Shown here one piece after another: positions 22,996-36,040 of a stretch of DNA of 64,000 nt. The notes below the pieces were generated by a model. It searched no databases, was not told the origin of the DNA, and saw only the letters and a program-made list of their open reading frames with translations. This stretch comes from Naganishia liquefaciens (taxonomy: Eukaryota > Basidiomycota > Tremellomycetes > Filobasidiales > Filobasidiaceae): positions 623,782-687,781 of the forward strand of contig BLZA01000023.1 of the NCBI GenBank assembly GCA_013423385.1, given 5' to 3'. A program made the position numbers and the translations under genes. Position 1 is the stretch's first letter, and each line of letters begins with the position of its first letter.

Positions 22996-23309
22996 GTTGT
23001 CGGATAGTCTGCGTTGCTGTCCTTCCCGACCACAATACGGACTGACACATGCATTTCCGCAAGGACGACACCTGCGGGTTGAAGCTGCGTTTGTAAATGA
23101 CGAAGAGACAATCGAGTTTACGTGAGCTGTCGCCCGGCTCCGTCAAAGTGGAGGATCCGCGAGAAGCAGCATCACGTCAACTTCATTGTGAATATGATGA
23201 ACCTTTGACTGTCTTGAGCCGTGCTTGACGTCCGAATCGTGATGAACAAATCAGCAGGCCCGGTTTCTTCGATACCATCAAGCCTCCAGTAGAGAGGAGT
23301 CTCTCAGAG

Positions 23310-26300
23310 ATGGCAATCGAAGCGGATGCCGCGCCCTCACGGGTATCTGGTCGCGTCAGAATTCCCTCCATTCGGGCAAGGGAAGCAGCCGAAGTCGCGA
23401 GCATCAGCGCTGCCGCCGCTGCCAGCAAAAAACAGCGTATAGCTACGCATCAGTCAACATCGACGCCAACGACGTCGAGCTTCAGCGGGCTTAGTGTAGC
23501 CCTCCAAACCGGATCGAAAATCTTGTGGAATTCTGGCCGCAGCAAATCCGGAGTTTCAGGAAAGGAGAAGGGTGACGAAACGCAAGCAGACAACGAAAGC
23601 GACGAGGAGGAGGACAACACGCTGTACTGCCTTTGCCGAAGACGCGATAATGAAGGACGCAAGATGGTTGAGTGCGAAAGCTGCAATGATTGGTCAGTCG
23701 CATCATCATCGTCACGGTACAATGTGTTGACAGCAGATGTTCCCATAGGTTTCACCAAGATTGCGTTAAATTGACAGAAATAGTCGATCTGATTGGTAAG
23801 TGCTGCAGATTATCGGGATTGACGACACACATATATGGGAAACGAAACAGGAGGCTATGTCTATAGACTATTTGTTACAAACAGACGCCCACGTCTCACG
23901 TAGCGTCTTCGTAATGGCACGAATGCTTCCTATCGATCCCCATTCTCTGCATCATGCCAGGCTTGTGTCGGCGCTGAAGATCTGTGTTGATATAATCTTT
24001 TAGAATTCCTTGCTGATTGGCTCCGCTTTCTCCCTAATGCGCCGCGCTTTGCCATCAAAGACAAATGGTACTGTTCAGCCTGTATCTCGACATCCCGTGA
24101 TGCTCTGAGGATAATCTGGAAAAAGGACATCGTCAGTCAGCCAATCGATCTGAATAATTCGCAAGCAGCACCATCTTCGCGCGGCCGGAGCATCAATATT
24201 GCTAAACAGGCCGCCTTGAGGAGGCGAAAACCCTATCTCGGCGAACATCGCTTTGAGCGTTCCGCCGCACGCTATTCTAGTCCTTCACCGATGGGAGAAG
24301 AGGTCTCGAAAACGCCTTCGCCGGAAGAGTTAGCTTCGACGTCGGCCTCCGTGAAAGCAGAAGCTCTGCCGTTGAACATCGACGAGACACATTCAACGCT
24401 ATCTGCCTCGCCTTCGCTTTCACCGGTCCTTCCGTCGTACTCATCGCCACCGCATGTGTTTTTGCGAGAACCATCATATTCTCCCAACCGCGCTGCCATT
24501 CCGCTACCAACGCAGAAGCGAAAGTCCATCCATCTGACCGAGAAGGCACCGAGAGGGACGAGAGATAGTTCAACGGAGCGCAGTTCGACGTGGCAAGATC
24601 GTTCGAGACCGCGAATACAAGATCCCGCTTTTCACAGAAGGCCTGTAACGCAGAAAAGCTCCAGGATTAGCGATCACCATATTTCGAAGAAGAGGAAAGA
24701 ATCGCTGAGTGAAAGTGTGCCCAGAAGCGTCCGTAGGCCAAGACCAAAGCCGAGAGACTGCGAGAGCGAGTCAGATGCGGATTTTCACCACACGACGTCA
24801 CCTCATAGGAATCATTCCCCGCACAAGGAGCGAAAGAAAACGCGACTCCCTGAGCGATACCACGAGGCCGCACAAATCCCTTTACAAAATGAATACTCGA
24901 CTCCCGCAGTCGCTTCAAGATCGACGATCGGCAAAGCCAGAAGACGAGACCTTGATGTGAAGAGATTGGAGTCGGCACAGCGAAAAAGGACGCAAGGTGC
25001 AGCAGAGAAGGATACTATCACAGTGAGTAGCACTTTTCTAAATGTCCGCAGAGAAAGGCTGTATATTTGACTCGGCAACAGGGTAACAAGGAAGGTAATT
25101 CGCGAAAACGGAAGCCTCATGTACCTGCCAAGGCGCCTTCCGCACCACTCAGCAAGCGTCGACCGGCAACACTCAAGATGAACAGGAGACTAATAGCTGT
25201 CCAGAAAGCGGCAGCTCCAGTCAATACGGCACCAATGACAGCGGAAGAAGTCGAAATTCGGGATCGAGCGCCGGCTCTTGGGCTTGCTGCAGACGCAGTG
25301 CGAGCCCATTGTTTGGGTAAATTGGAAGTCGCTTTCTTCAGAGTGTTTACAGCGTATTTCCGAACGCTGCGTATGGCGCAAGTGGACGGCTCGAAATTCA
25401 TTCCACCGAATGAACTTCCCCCTTTCGCGGATGGCGGTTCGTTCTCATCTCGGCAATCCCCACAGGGACGAAGATACGATCAAAGCACAGGTGCAGATGT
25501 CATGCAGGTCGCTCCGCCAATACGCATCACAGAGCCCATTGTTTTGGATGAAGATGACACTCCGGAGCCGGTTCCGCCATCTGGTTTGAACGGCCACGAT
25601 CAAGCCACGCAGCCTAATGGCTCTGGTCTTGCCGATCCTGTCTCTTCCAGCATTGGGATCTCGGGAGGACCTCAGTCTTCGCAGTTGTCCATCGGAGACC
25701 TGTCTACTTTACCCACAAGCCAACGGGCAACGCGAGAGTCGATCGTTCGTCTTAACATACCTCACGACTCCGAGATCGAAACGAATGCCACTGAATACGC
25801 TAAGGAGGTGGAGCAGGCTTTGTTTATCAAGACCAAAGAATATTCTCGGGAGAGGAAGGTTTGGGTAGCGGGTTCACACTACAAGTAAGCACTTCTGCCG
25901 TTCGCCTGTCTACCGCTCCTCTGATCCCTTCTATTCAGGCAGCAGTACCACTTGGTGATCTCGAGCCTGGATGGAGATCTTCGCACGGATCTGCGTAATG
26001 GATTCGCGACCCGCAGCATCAGTCCAGCGACAATTGCGATAATGAGCTCATCAGATCTTGCTTCCGAAGCGCGTCTGCGAGAGATGGCGATGTACGAGGA
26101 GGATACTTACAAATCGCTGGGAGTACGATTTGACGGCAAGCGTCCCCAGCAGCCCTCAATTCAGGCTACGCAACATCCGAGCGACGTCTTATCCCTGTCG
26201 GAGTCTGCCAATTCCTCAACGATAGATCTCGATTCGATCGTAGACTTGGATGCCGATCCTCACGAGCAAAGTGTCACGACTGCGTGCGTGGACTCCTTCC

Positions 26301-27487
26301 TAAATGGAGAGCGAGAAGCGGGACCAGAAGCGGAACCTGAAATTTTCACGTCTGATACGGCAAACTTTCCGCTTTACGCAGAGTCACCAGGTTTGATCGC
26401 CGGACCAGCTCTCCTTGGTCATCCAGCGACGAGTGACAGCACTTCGATGCGCCCGTGTCCAGTCTCCATGGTTGACAAAGAAGATCCCTTCTACTGCTCT
26501 GTCCAGCGCGATCGGTCGGGGTCTGTGCCGGCAGGGACGCGGACCTATCCCGATCCAATGGCAAGTGCCAATGGCACCAAGACATCGGACCATGCTGCAA
26601 TGGAGGACGCTTCACCAGAACAGCTAGAAGCAAGCATCAGCGTAATGTATGCAGAGTATTGCGTCAATGATGAGGAAGAAGAGGATGCCATTCAAAAGCA
26701 AACACCTTTACCCAGAGTCGAGAAAGAATTTCAGCGCAGGTCAGTCGTTTGGAGAGGCGGTGTAAGTGATACCTCGCTTTCTCTTAAGTTTGATTAGACG
26801 CGATGCTGACACTCCGTTTGACACCGGTGAAGCTGTTGAATCCTGCTGCGGACCCGGAACCCCTGAGTGTCCATGCTCGCCAAGCGGCAGGTCCGGATTA
26901 CAGCGGACATCCGGGCGTCTGGAAGTTCCTCAACCCGAAGGACGATATTACACTCATTGGGAGACTTCCCGCCGAGAATTCAGTCAAATACCTCGAGCAG
27001 AACCAATTATTACCAAACCGAGAGTTGATTATCGTCTCCTTTTCGGCTTCTAATCAAGATGCCGCGAGCCGTGCCAAGTTCGAAGCCCTTTTCAATTTCC
27101 ATCGAGAACGAAAGTAAGGCTTCGCAGGATAGCCGCCTTGAAATCAGATGCTGATAGGCTCATTTTTTTGCGTTCTTCCCCAGTCGTCATGGCGTCGCCA
27201 GTCCTTATGCCAAAGGAACTGCTCTGCCACAAGGCTCGGTCAAGGACATGTACCTAGTCCCTGTGCGACCCGACGACTCGCTCGACTTTTTGGACTTGAT
27301 GCCGAACAGTTTCCTGCCTCGAGTCCGGACGCAAAATATGCTTCTCGGAGTGTATGTCATTGAGCGAACCTGTAAGGAATTGTTCCCGCCAGAAGTCCTT
27401 ATGACTCGCATATCCTCGTCGCCAAGACCGGTGATCACGGGCGCAGACAGCGGCTCGCCTAAAAGAACCTTGACACAACAGCGATAA
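23310..27487 (+). CDS. BYE1: BYE1-type PHD finger, TFIIS-like and SPOC protein
   Basis: Seen: a spliced gene of about 4.2 kb. After a basic N-terminus comes a PHD finger (LYCLCRRRDNEGRKMVECES, NDWFHQDCVKL, KDKWYCSAC) cut by introns near 23695 and 23808-24003. A Ser/Arg/Pro-rich region follows. The TFIIS central domain reads LNIPHDSEIETNATEYAKEV with SLDGDLRTDLRNGF and a closing DLASEARLREMAMYEED. The SPOC domain starts VVWRGDAMLTLRLTPVKLLN after a 40-nt-class intron at about 26760 and ends near TQNMLLGVYVIERT. Known: Bye1/PHF3/DIDO proteins bind RNA polymerase II through the TFIIS-like domain, read H3K4me3 with the PHD and bind phosphorylated CTD with SPOC. Exact boundaries of the introns around 23.8-24.0 kb are uncertain. 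Confidence 0.88.
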
Positions 27488-28864
27488 ACGTCTCCCGCCT
27501 TCATCCACAGGGGCGAAGCAACGGTCGTAGCAGATATCGAGCCTTATGTGTAGACCGTTAGCCTCAATGATTCCCCTCTTCGCCTCTTGCGGACGAATTG
27601 CACGCTGTAGACGATCGGCCGCCGGCGGGCACGGAGACGCGTCGGACATATAGGCCCTTGCACATGTACAATAGGTAGAGATGTCTCTGATGGACAAGCC
27701 ATTCCTGTGTTCCAGTCCTCTTCAACGCTTTTCACAAATTCTTCGGATCCGCATGATTCCTGGGCCCTTTCGACTTTCCGCAAACAACACAGTCTGTATC
27801 TGCGTCAAGCCTCGATATTCGAGCAAGGACGATCCCATTTCTTCTCATCTAGCGCGGAATCTACCGCCATTGCGACAGCGTCCCAATTGCCTATAGGCAT
27901 TCGACAGCACGCTCAGTCCAGCATATTCGTCTTGCATTACTTGGGCACAATGATTAACCATGTCTCATCTTCGGACATTGCACCTGAAGGACATATGACA
28001 TTTCTTTTGTTCATTTATTGAAACGTTTTAAGTTGAAACGCCAGTCTTTTGATTCCGACACTCCTATTCCAATTGAGAATAAGAGATTCTGATGATCGGA
28101 ATCTGCGCGAAGGTTCACTGACACCGACTACAAGGGCCCGGTAAGGCGCAGACGGCTTTTCAGTTTTGTCGAAGTCCAATTGCCCTAAACATTTCTCAGT
28201 ATGATTCCGGCTGGGTTGTGTAACCTTTCGGGCACCCATACCTGCTGGCTTCCATCAACAGCCTTTCCATCAGAATGGCGATCGGCAGATGGGCGGATGG
28301 TCTACTCTCGGAAGACAAAGGACCCTTTCCAAAGGATGGCAATGAGGGATGGGCTCAGAGAGGCAGAGGAGATCGTTATCCCATGATCGTCGTCTACAAC
28401 TTGCTTCTTTGCGGATGAGAGAGGAGGGCATTCAGAATTTGATTCTTGGAGAGTGTCGCCATAAATGCCTTTTCGTGGGAATCAACGGCCTTTGCGCAAT
28501 CTGTCAGATCATCGCGGATCGGACAGTATGGTCGTATATCTCGCGATATGGGCTGATCATCCTGCCTGTCACACTCATCCAAGGAGCGGCCTCTGGGATC
28601 AGCGCAGATCAGACGATCAGAAACCGAGACCTGAGATCAGCCAAGTAGGCTTGAGGCAGGCAAACCAAACGAAGGTTACTTAGACACTAGCAGAAAGTCT
28701 CGTTGCGACAGGAGGACGTTTATAATCACAATTCCACTTGTAGCAGTGAGTACTTCCCCTGAACCCTGGTTTCTTCTCGCCGATACGACTGATCGCGGCT
28801 TTGGCAGACTTGCAAAAGACCTTCACAGGGGACTGATCAAGCGATTATCGGCAAGCTCGAGAAC
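27488..28864. other. 1.38 kb interval with no assigned gene
   Basis: Some open stretches look less random than average: + strand 27661-28018 (HDSWALSTFRKQHSLYLRQA) and 28280-28430 (PKDGNEGWAQRGRGDRYPMI). I could not connect them to a start codon or a family. They may be untranslated leader or 5' exons of the methyltransferase that follows, or remnants of an older gene. A GTTTATAATC promoter-like sequence is at about 28718. Confidence 0.4.
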
Positions 28865-31164
28865 ATGCATCGCATAACTAACGGATGGTCCGACTATCGA
28901 TCTCGCTTCATCGATAACAACAACACTGCCGGTCTTCTGTATCAGACATCATCAGTCGCCGACTCAGTGTTTTCTACTTCATCACCAACCGGCACTCTGA
29001 TCGCCTCGCATGATTCCATTCCCCCAACACCGAGGTCTACGAAAGACATGCATAGCCTTGATTGGCTCCCGGAATGCCGTGTACCCAGCGCCAACGATTT
29101 GTCGAGCACGCCTCTCCATTGGGGCTCCAGCAACACGGGATCGGGAATGGCACATAACGCAGAGTACAGACGCAAATTATGCTACTCGAACGATATGGCA
29201 AATCGTTACTTTCAGGTCGCTCGCGATGTCGATTCGAGTATCGAAGGGAAGGCGCTCGCACTCCAACGCTCGGCTGAGGTGGAAAGAGTGATGCATAGGA
29301 TATCCTCCCCTTATCCCTTGCCATGTGATGATCAGGAGCAGCAGGTGCGTTTCTCCAGCATTCGAGATGAGGTCCAGAGGCGGAGCTTACATCTTCGAAA
29401 GCGTCTTGATTACCAAGTAAATCCTAATACTTGACCTTGTAAGGAGTAACAATAGTGACTGATCGATGGCTTCCTTGGCTAGCACCACTTACTGAGACTT
29501 TGTGAGTTGCTGACTTGTCGAAGGAGACATCGACAAGCTGAAGCCAAAATTTCTAATACTCAAAGTTTTTGGATGTGAGTGATGTCTCAAGATGCGTCGA
29601 AGACGGTTGCTCAATTGCCTTTCTGCCCTGTTCCTGCCGTCTTTCAGCATCAACGTACGGGATTCGTATCGGATCTGCAATCAGCTATGTGTCGGGAAAG
29701 GCATGTCTGAGGCGAGTCCTGGATATTGGCACAGTGCGCTTGTCGAATTCATCGTTCTTGCAATGTCACCAACACCATTTGCCTGTTTCAGGGTACAGGC
29801 ATGTGAGCAAAAGCATGACATGATGTCCGGACACTGAGGAGTGAACCATACCTCAGATGGGCGCTTGATGTAGCAGACATGCATCCCAGGTCAGTCGCCT
29901 GCGGCCAAGCTGTCAACGCATCCGGCATGCATCGTCCTGATATTGGCTGGGCACAGTCTGATCATGTCCTTTTCCGTAATGTAGCACGAAGGTTATCGGG
30001 TAACCCATCTGCCCTAGCTTAAGTCGAATCTACAGGGCTGATCACTGATCTTCATCTCGACAGAGTGGATATGATACCAATACAGTCAAGGTCAGTGTTT
30101 CCTTTTCAAGCAGCCAACAAGGTCAAATCCTTGATGTTCAATTCTACATTCTGCGGATCGGCACAGGATGGCACCCACAAATTGCTCGTGAGTTGGCTGG
30201 CGGTGGATCATTCCCAACTCATGCTCCCTGCCCCTGCAGTTTCGAAGTGTGAATGTCCTGGTGGTGTTCCAAAGCTTTGGACTGACGTGCGTTCGATGCG
30301 ATTCTTAGCTGGGATGTCAATCGCGGTCTGCCATATCCAGATCACTCCTTTGATGTTTGCCACATGCGCTTTACCCGTCTAGGAGTGAGCGGTTGCGAGT
30401 CGGCTCGGCACATGAGACAGGCTGACGGCACGGTTGAATCTAGATCAGCAATCTCGCTCAACTCCTCTCTGATGTCGCTCGTGTTCTAAAGAGAGATGGT
30501 ACCTTCATCTTCTTGGATTCCACATTCCCTCTGCAGATCTCGCTTGGAGGCTGCCACTCTGACGAGACCTTGCGTTCATATTCTCCCGGAGTGTATGCTT
30601 TCCAGAACGCGATCAAGTGGAGTCTCACACAAACGTCGAAGCTTCCCTGTCATGGCGGCTTCACCTCGTCGCATCCTGTCATGGATGCCGGCGAGGTTGC
30701 TGGTCTGATTGCGCGGACCCCAGGACTGAGCGGAACGAGCATACGCGAATTCAGGATACCTGTGGGCGACCATCCAGGCAGTGAGTGCCATCGCACCGCT
30801 TTATAATGAGGCCAAAAAACAACTGATCTCTTGTGTGACCAGACTCACATGCCCGAGCTGTAGGCCAAATGGCTCTGTACAACTGTCTGGCGCTGGCAGG
30901 AGCGCTCAAGCCCATGGTGATGAAGCAAGGCTGCTACTCTGGCGAAGAATTCGAAGACTTTCGTAAGTCGGAGTACCGCAATTCGCCACTTCGGGACATG
31001 CCCGATACATCTCTGCCTTGCCTTAGGTTCCGAATTCATACGAGATCTCACAGGGCCGTATAGACTACAAGCGCAGTAAGTCAGACTTCACTTGGCGGCT
31101 AACTGCTCGAGTTCACGTCCTCTGTACGGCAAGCTACTACCTCGTTACGGCCACGAAGGCATGA
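28865..31164 (+). CDS. SAM-dependent methyltransferase (class I, UMTA/TAM-like), split into micro-exons
   Basis: Seen: the catalytic core only appears after splicing a chain of tiny exons: an exon ending at 29733, then 29792-29802, 29857-29889, 29985-29999, 30064-30090, 30167-30187, 30240-30248 and 30309-30384. Phases agree throughout. They give motif I RVLDIGTGTGIWALDVADMH, then KVIGVDMIPIQSRMAPTNCS, then FEVWDVNRGLPYPDHSFDVC and HMRFTRLGI. The next exon has LSDVARVLKRDGTFIFLDST and the end is SEFIRDLTGPYRLQAH, with the stop at 31162-31164. Known: this layout is typical of fungal TAM-type methyltransferases, many near secondary-metabolite genes or of unknown substrate. The Ser-rich N-terminal exon (28865 on) reads open further upstream, so the true start may be earlier. 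No biosynthetic genes lie nearby. Confidence 0.75.
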
Positions 31165-31403
31165 GGACTTCACCGGAAGAAAGGTCGACGGGATGCAGGA
31201 TCACCTTCTGGTTTCAGCCTCTCGATGAGAGCAAACGGGGAGAAAGATATGGGGCGCTGGCATTCAAGCTGTGTCATTCTAGCTCGGAGATGATTCATAC
31301 CGCGATGTGACGATGTAACCCAATACAACATAAACGTGGATAAGACGATCAATCGCTATCGGCCGTTACAGAATGACGTTGCAAAGCACGCTCAGTTTCA
31401 CTC

Positions 31404-32389
31404 CTAGGCGTCATCCAACGCCAGCAGCTCTGCCTCGACCTGCTGCCGACGGGCTTTCCACGCGTCCGTCTCGGTCTTTCGAAGCGCGTCGGATTCTGCG
31501 ACCAAGGAGGCCGAGGGATCAGTTGCTGCAGATGATTCTCGCACGGGCCCACGGGGCATACCTAGCGTGCGGAGCGTATGCGCGAGGTAAAGCGCTGTGA
31601 TTTCCCTCGAATATCGAATCGCCGCAAAGTGCAGCTTCTTGATCGTTCCTGGAATCGGTGAGAACGAGGTAAGTCGAAAAAAATATCAAAAAAAAGGGGA
31701 TAAAGGTCGTGGAAACGTACCCGAGACGGCCACGACGCGCGGGATGACGGGTTGCCCGCCAATTTCATTGACGAACGTGAGCCCTGTCCACGCCGTACGA
31801 ACATGTTCACGCGCGACCCGGATGATGCACAGCGAAGTCGTCGGCGAGTAGTATTTGACTGATCGAGCCGGAAAATGTGAGCGTGGGAGAAATGGCGGAA
31901 TTGAGCCAGCCAGGTAGACAAACCTTGCAGACTGCTCGCGACTTTGCCCCATCCGACATCGCCACACACATCCATCACGCTATCCCGCACCGCCTGCCAG
32001 ATTTGATTATTCTGCACTACAGCACCGGGTGTGCTTGTTTGCGTGTTGGTGGGGATGGAGTGCGTCGAGGAGATGACGACGGGTTTCGTTGGTGTCAGGA
32101 ATGGCTGGGCTGGAGTTGTGCCGGATGTGTAAAAAGAGAGGGGTAGAATTGTCGGGTCGTCGGCATCTTCTGAGTCTTGCGAGGCCAAAATTTGATCGTT
32201 GTCGACGTCCACGGCGTCTTGATCGAGGCCCGGCGGACGCAGGGCGAGGACATCAGGGGCGGAAGCGTTGGATGCGTATTGGGCTGGAAAGAGAAGCTCG
32301 ACGAGGAGCCATCTGTTCTACTTCTTGGTATTCTGGTCAACGGCGGCGGGGAGCTTGGGGAGAAGACGACGCACCTTGAATCTGACCAT
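31404..32389 (-). CDS. POP5: POP5, RNase P/RNase MRP protein subunit
   Basis: Seen: exons 32375-32389, 31924-32317, 31721-31858, 31562-31648 and 31404-31525 give 251 aa. It starts MVRFKNRWLLVELLFPAQYA. The fold continues after an insert with IWQAVRDSVMDVCGDVGWGK, SLQVKYYSPTTSLCIIRVAR, REHVRTAWTGLTFVNEIGGQ, and GTIKKLHFAAIRYSREI. Known: the Rpp14/Pop5 family has exactly these blocks and works with RNase P and MRP RNAs in tRNA 5' processing and rRNA maturation. Odd: about 75 residues of Asp/Thr/Pro-rich sequence (DVDNDQILASQDSEDADDP and following) are inserted between the first strand and helix one, and a 40-residue charged tail is added. The first exon holds only 15 coding bases. Divergent from ATP2. 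Confidence 0.9.
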
Positions 32390-32986
32390 GTTGACGGATG
32401 GACCCGGAGCGTACGAGCAGCGAGCCAAACCACGCGCCGGCGAGAGCCATGAAATTCTGATAATCGCAAGTGACGGATCCGTGATGACGACTGAAACCTT
32501 AATTTGCCCTGCGCCCGATCGCACGCTGCTTCCGAAGAGCGAGCGGAACGACAAAATCAACAAGGCCCAAGGGAAAGCGCAACCCTCGGCCGCCGTCCGC
32601 GAGACTGTGCTCGGCTGATCGGAGCGGCCAATCGCAGCGACTCCGCCTGGCCAATCCCCGGTCCCGCCCCGGCCTGGCGCGCCAGCGTGAGAATCCCTTT
32701 GGTTCGGTCGCACCCCGTGCTTCCCGTCCTCTCGCTGTCGCCAACCGATGGCTGCCATCCCTCGCGCCCACTCGCTGCATGCCAGCCATCCTACGCTCCG
32801 CCATCCCACTCCACCACCACCACCACCACGACGACCACCACGACCACCGCTCTGCACTCTCATAGCCCACGCCGTCGTCGTCGTCCTCGCCCTCAGTTAT
32901 AGCAGACCCGAGGTCGTCATCCAGCACTCTCCCTACTTTCCTTTTTTTCATTCCCCCGTGAAAAAAAAATCCCCACCACTCTCAAA
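32390..32986. promoter_or_regulatory. Divergent promoter region between POP5 and ATP2
   Basis: The 597 bp spacer holds both 5' leaders. A CAC/CCA/CGA trinucleotide tract lies at about 32811-32850. A long pyrimidine-rich run with T and A stretches lies at about 32920-32980, directly before the ATP2 ATG, as in many strongly expressed fungal genes. No clear TATA box was seen. Confidence 0.55.
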
Positions 32987-35011
<2,025 letters not shown>

Positions 35012-36040
35012 ACAGCATAAACATCATGCCTCGTCTTCGAGGTGCAGCATCTCGCCGTCCTGCATACTTTCCGCCTACATAGATAGACATTGGTTCCCTC
35101 CCGGATTGTATCCAGGGAGTCAGTTGTTGTGCCGCGGGACGAGTTGTGACGGAACTAGAAGTGCAAAGACTTGGGGAGAAAATTGAATACATAAAAGAAT
35201 GCAACTACATTGCACTGCAGCAGACCTACTCAGCCAGCTGCTTGACAAATGGATTGTGCCGAATTCAGGATTCCGCGCAACTGGAAAAGGCTATTGGAGC
35301 ACACTGGCTAGAAGCCCTTGATGATTTTATGGGAGGCATGTCGATCACGGCCATATAATCCATGTTCATCAACATTACTCCAGAGGATCTGCATCGCTGA
35401 AGAACATCGCATCATACCTTCTAAGCAGAAAACAGTAAGCAGGTATCAAGTCTGAGCAATAATCATACTACAGCCTTCAAAGTGAGCTAGGTAACGTTGA
35501 AGCAAGTTCTACGAATTCAAAGCTATTCGACCATGGAAAAGGCGCACGCTGCATGGCGCTAAGCATTTTTGCTGCCCGCGAAACTTGGTTGCGATCGGGC
35601 GATGAGGTGACAGAGAGTTCATACAAGATCCCGTCACCATTTGCCCGCACAGCTCCGACCAGCATCACCATCTCGCTTGCTCACTGCCTGCACGGAGAGC
35701 ACGGGGACGGGAAGCTCGGAACAAGGCGACATAAGATCAACAGCATTCGACATTCTCGGCCGAGTTTCCGGGACCACATTTTCACTAGATTGACTAGGTG
35801 AGTTTTCGTTAACAGTATCTTCTCCATCTCCCATTCCGTTTTCCTCTTATGATGCCTTTAATTATCTACATTGTCTCACTTTCGAGAATGGCGACAACCT
35901 TCTATCAATTACATTCTGATCGATCCGCTCCGTTTCAAGATTTTGTATATGAAACCACTAGAAGCTGACTTGCATCTGTTTGCCTTCTTAAAGCTAGGAC
36001 TAAAGGACAAGGAGTAGAGGGATTGCCGGGAAACTTAGGT
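35012..36040. other. 1.03 kb spacer with weak open frames only
   Basis: Between ATP2 and the RCM1-like gene the sequence is more AT-rich. A plus-strand frame of 70 codons (35146-35358, no ATG) and two overlapping minus-strand frames (35477-35834) are open but do not splice together or match a family. The 3' part should hold the RCM1 promoter. Confidence 0.45.

Noticed and set aside
28865-31164. A secondary-metabolite cluster around the TAM-like methyltransferase
   Set aside because: Neighbours are BYE1 and POP5; no polyketide, peptide or terpene synthase, P450 or transporter lies near.
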